Assembly: GCA_017506865.1 (NCBI GenBank)
Contig: JAFCMP010000077.1
Span: 186,001 to 250,000, forward strand
Origin: Tribonema minus
Taxonomy: Eukaryota; Sar; Xanthophyceae; Tribonematales; Tribonemataceae
Length of the DNA: 64,000 nt
Reading direction: 5' to 3'
The position numbers and the translations under genes are program-made. The notes under the pieces were generated by a model. That model searched no databases, was not told the DNA's origin, and worked only from the letters and a program-made list of their open reading frames with translations. Positions 61,744 through 64,000 of the stretch are shown piece after piece; the first letter of the stretch is position 1; the number at the start of each line of letters is the position of its first letter.

Positions 61744-62558
61744 GTAAGTCTGGGTCTGTCTACTGAGTGGGCTCAGCTCTATTTCGAGGTGGCATGTAGG
61801 TATGTCGTTCACGTTTGCACATGTACAGCATGTACAGCCTGCCGCTTGCGCTGGGGCTTGCGCACTCAGTGCCCCTGGTAACCGTCCACATGGCTCAGTG
61901 AGAGTAGGTGATTTAACAACCGTGACTGGCCTAACTGCAGCCACTGCGTCAGCCCCGACGATGGCGTCGCCATTTAAACCTTCTGGCTTCCACAGAGCCG
62001 CAAGCGATTTGCAATGTTCGTGTCCTGCAGGAAACCTTGTTCCGGTCACAACTTCAACTTCACGCAACGGCGGCACTCAACCACAATGCTGCTAGCTTCG
62101 CACATATGCTGACTTGCTTCGCGTATACGCTGTGTCCGCTGGCCTATGTTTGCTGCTGCAGACTGACGCAGCGAGGTGGGGATCATGCAACGCGCAGGCG
62201 ACGATGCGCCTGTAACTGCCACGAACGTGACCGCCGCGAACGTAGGTGACGCGGAAGCAGGCGGAGGCGGCGAGTGCTGCCACAAGGAGCACCAGCCAGC
62301 CACACCGGTAGGTCCCCATAAAACGTTTCGCTGCGATTACCCCTTCGTTTTTTGCACTGTAAACTGGTACTTGCGATGCGTGTGTCTTCGCAGCCGGATG
62401 CGCTGAGCGTCCACGCGAGCTTGTCTCTGCTGCAAGCTGAGCGGTGCTGTTGCAACACCAGTCCGGCGCGCACGACCTGCAGCAGGTTGCGTGAACAAAC
62501 ATGTTGTCATTTTTTGTCTGGTCTGACATCATATACCTACGCACATTGTCATAACAAC

Positions 62559-62650
62559 GAATCAAAAGATCGTAGAGCTCTAGGTGACGAGGGGTGGTTA
62601 GCCGCAAGTGCCTTCCACCAATAACCGTGGTCGCAGCTGCTGCAGCAATT
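62559..62650 (+). repeat. Dispersed repeat, copy 2
   Basis: Matches 709-805: GAGCTCTAGGTGACGAGGGG, TGGTTAGCCGCAAGTGCCTT, CCACCAATAACCGTGGTCGC, GCTGCTGCAGCA. Both are in the same orientation, about 62 kb apart. Confidence 0.75.
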
Positions 62651-63210
62651 GGCCACGAGTCAAACAGTACCACCATGTCCATAGTAGTCTAAAAGACTTT
62701 TGTGTGCAAGCTTTTTAGCGTTCGAGGCTTGGGTGTTCAATATGGAAAGGTCTCACGTGTTCGGTAGGCCAGCTCCAGCTGGTAACCCGTTGTCATCATG
62801 AGTATCACGCGCTGAAAGATACTGTACCGACATGAATGCGCGCCCCGCAAGCCCTCGTGCGTAAAATCCGGGACGCGCTGTTGTCCTGCATTCCGAGTCT
62901 GCCGACATGGCAGCTCTCAGCGCGTTTCCTGCTGGTTACAGCCGTCAAGCAGAGAGCGCCGCTGATGTCATGCGCGCGCGGTCAAACTTCAACTTCATCC
63001 TCAATGATACATCACATTGAGTGCAACTCGGCAGTGCTCGGCGCGTTGGCGTGTTTGACCAATCATTATGGAATGACTTTTTTTGAAATAGACGTTCCTG
63101 ATATGGACAAAAGTTACCAAAGTGCTGAACTAATCATGTTAGAAAACTCAACTTAAATTCTTCTTTTAACCCCGGGCAAACAATGTTTTCTGTTGCCTTT
63201 CCTATCTTCT

Positions 63211-63475
63211 TCTGGTCAAACCCCTTTTATGCCGAGTTCCCGCCTCAATGCCAGCACCTGTTGCTTTTGAGCAGCGTAGCATGTGAACTGCGCGCAGTAG
63301 GTGCCTCCAACGGCTGCTTCTTCACAAACGCCTCGGATGTCATATGCGCACAGTGCTCAGCACACTTTATGCTGGTCAAGCCCTGTCGTGCCATCAACCT
63401 GCCTCAATGCCAGCACCTGGCGCTTATGAGCAGCGTCGCATGTGAAGTGCGCGCAGTGGGGTTAGGTTCACTTTC
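63211..63475 (+). repeat. Direct duplication, ~158-bp offset
   Basis: CTGGTCAA.CCC, GCCTCAATGCCAGCACCTG, TGAGCAGCGTAGCATGTGAA, TGCGCGCAGTAGG at 63211-63302 recurs at 63372-63460. CCAACGGCTGCTTCT.CAC, found next to the first copy, recurs again near 63652. Confidence 0.9.
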
Positions 63476-64000
63476 TCATGATGTCGCGCTGCCGCAGCAG
63501 CTGCTGCCTGTAGCGACCCCCTTGCATGAACTCAAGGATACTTCAAAGTATGACAGAAGGTCAACACCTTGGTTTGTGCGCCGAACCGATGGACATGAGA
63601 CAAGTTTGAGAAGGTTTTCGTATCGGCCAATCGCCTAGGGTCAGGGTACCCCCAACGGCTGCTTCTCCACGAACTCCTGAAGCGACTGCATTCAGATGAT
63701 TGATTTTGTCCGCGCTGCAAAGGCTGTTCCGCCCAATCTGGAGCTGCGAGATGTTTGGAACTGCCAGCCGAACTTTGAGTAGTGCTGTCATCACGAGCCT
63801 TAGGCGCTGACTGCCCTTGTGATGCAACGTTTGCTTGCCTTACAGGGCTCAATCTTTGCTCTCGTATTTACCACCCTATGTATGATGCAATCTTGTAGTC
63901 TCGACGCCGCCGTTGAGTACCGTCACCGCTGAAGCGCGAGCTCTACTTCAACAACCACCTCTCGTCGCCTTCACGAGCCTCAGGTGCTGACCAACTTCAA

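Larger units (their letters stand above)
60642..64000. other. Sparse region at the end of the window
   Basis: No complete gene was found. It contains one candidate exon (61490-61743), a minus-strand donor-like CTGCAG|GTGAGT near 61364, a short minus-strand hydrophobic frame (GWLVLLVAALAASACF, about 62250-62305), the partner copy of the dispersed repeat (62559-62650) and a direct duplication at 63211-63470. Confidence 0.4.

Overview
This is a nuclear, intron-rich eukaryotic window, probably from a GC-rich microalga. Genes are split by GT-AG introns, TTAGGG-type telomeric repeats are scattered inside introns, and there is a non-LTR retrotransposon. One gene starts with a signal peptide ending in an A-D-A-F motif, as plastid proteins of algae with secondary plastids (haptophytes, heterokonts) do. 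I lean towards a haptophyte, but the lineage is not settled by what I can see.

Layout. (1) 604-3019, plus: the 3' part of a LanC-like (LANCL) gene whose 5' end lies off the window. (2) 3020-9587: mostly non-coding, with a degenerate tandem array at 5113-5905 and two weak candidate exons. (3) 9588-35574, minus: one 26-kb gene of 17 exons for a 683-residue ankyrin-repeat DHHC palmitoyltransferase. Every splice junction closes in phase, and the catalytic Cys codon is split by intron 14. Intron 4 holds an antisense, 5'-truncated R2-like LINE (about 29029-31975). Intron 16 holds a TA-flanked MITE (10289-11039). (4) 35834-41898, plus: a PH-domain protein with long Ser/Gly/Ala-rich tracts, divergently arranged with gene 3 across about 260 bp. 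(5) 42813-57668, plus: a 12-exon, 663-residue class I SAM methyltransferase with a putative bipartite plastid-targeting leader; intron 7 holds a second MITE-like element (50677-51538). (6) 57669-64000: sparse, with one small two-exon gene for a tail-anchored protein (60641-60117, minus), some unattached exon-like pieces and several repeats.

The most striking property is architectural. Most exons carry a ladder of decayed copies of their own edges in the neighbouring introns. Copies of the 3' splice-site side lie upstream of the exon and copies of the 5' splice-site side lie downstream, typically 60-280 bp apart and up to seven in a row. Only one intact copy sits where the reading frame closes. 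The introns look as if they grew by repeated tandem duplication across splice sites. Telomere-like repeats, some head-to-head, sit in the same introns. I found no operon-like or pathway link between the genes. Their products (glutathione/LanC-type chemistry, protein S-acylation, phosphoinositide binding, methylation) look like unrelated housekeeping functions.
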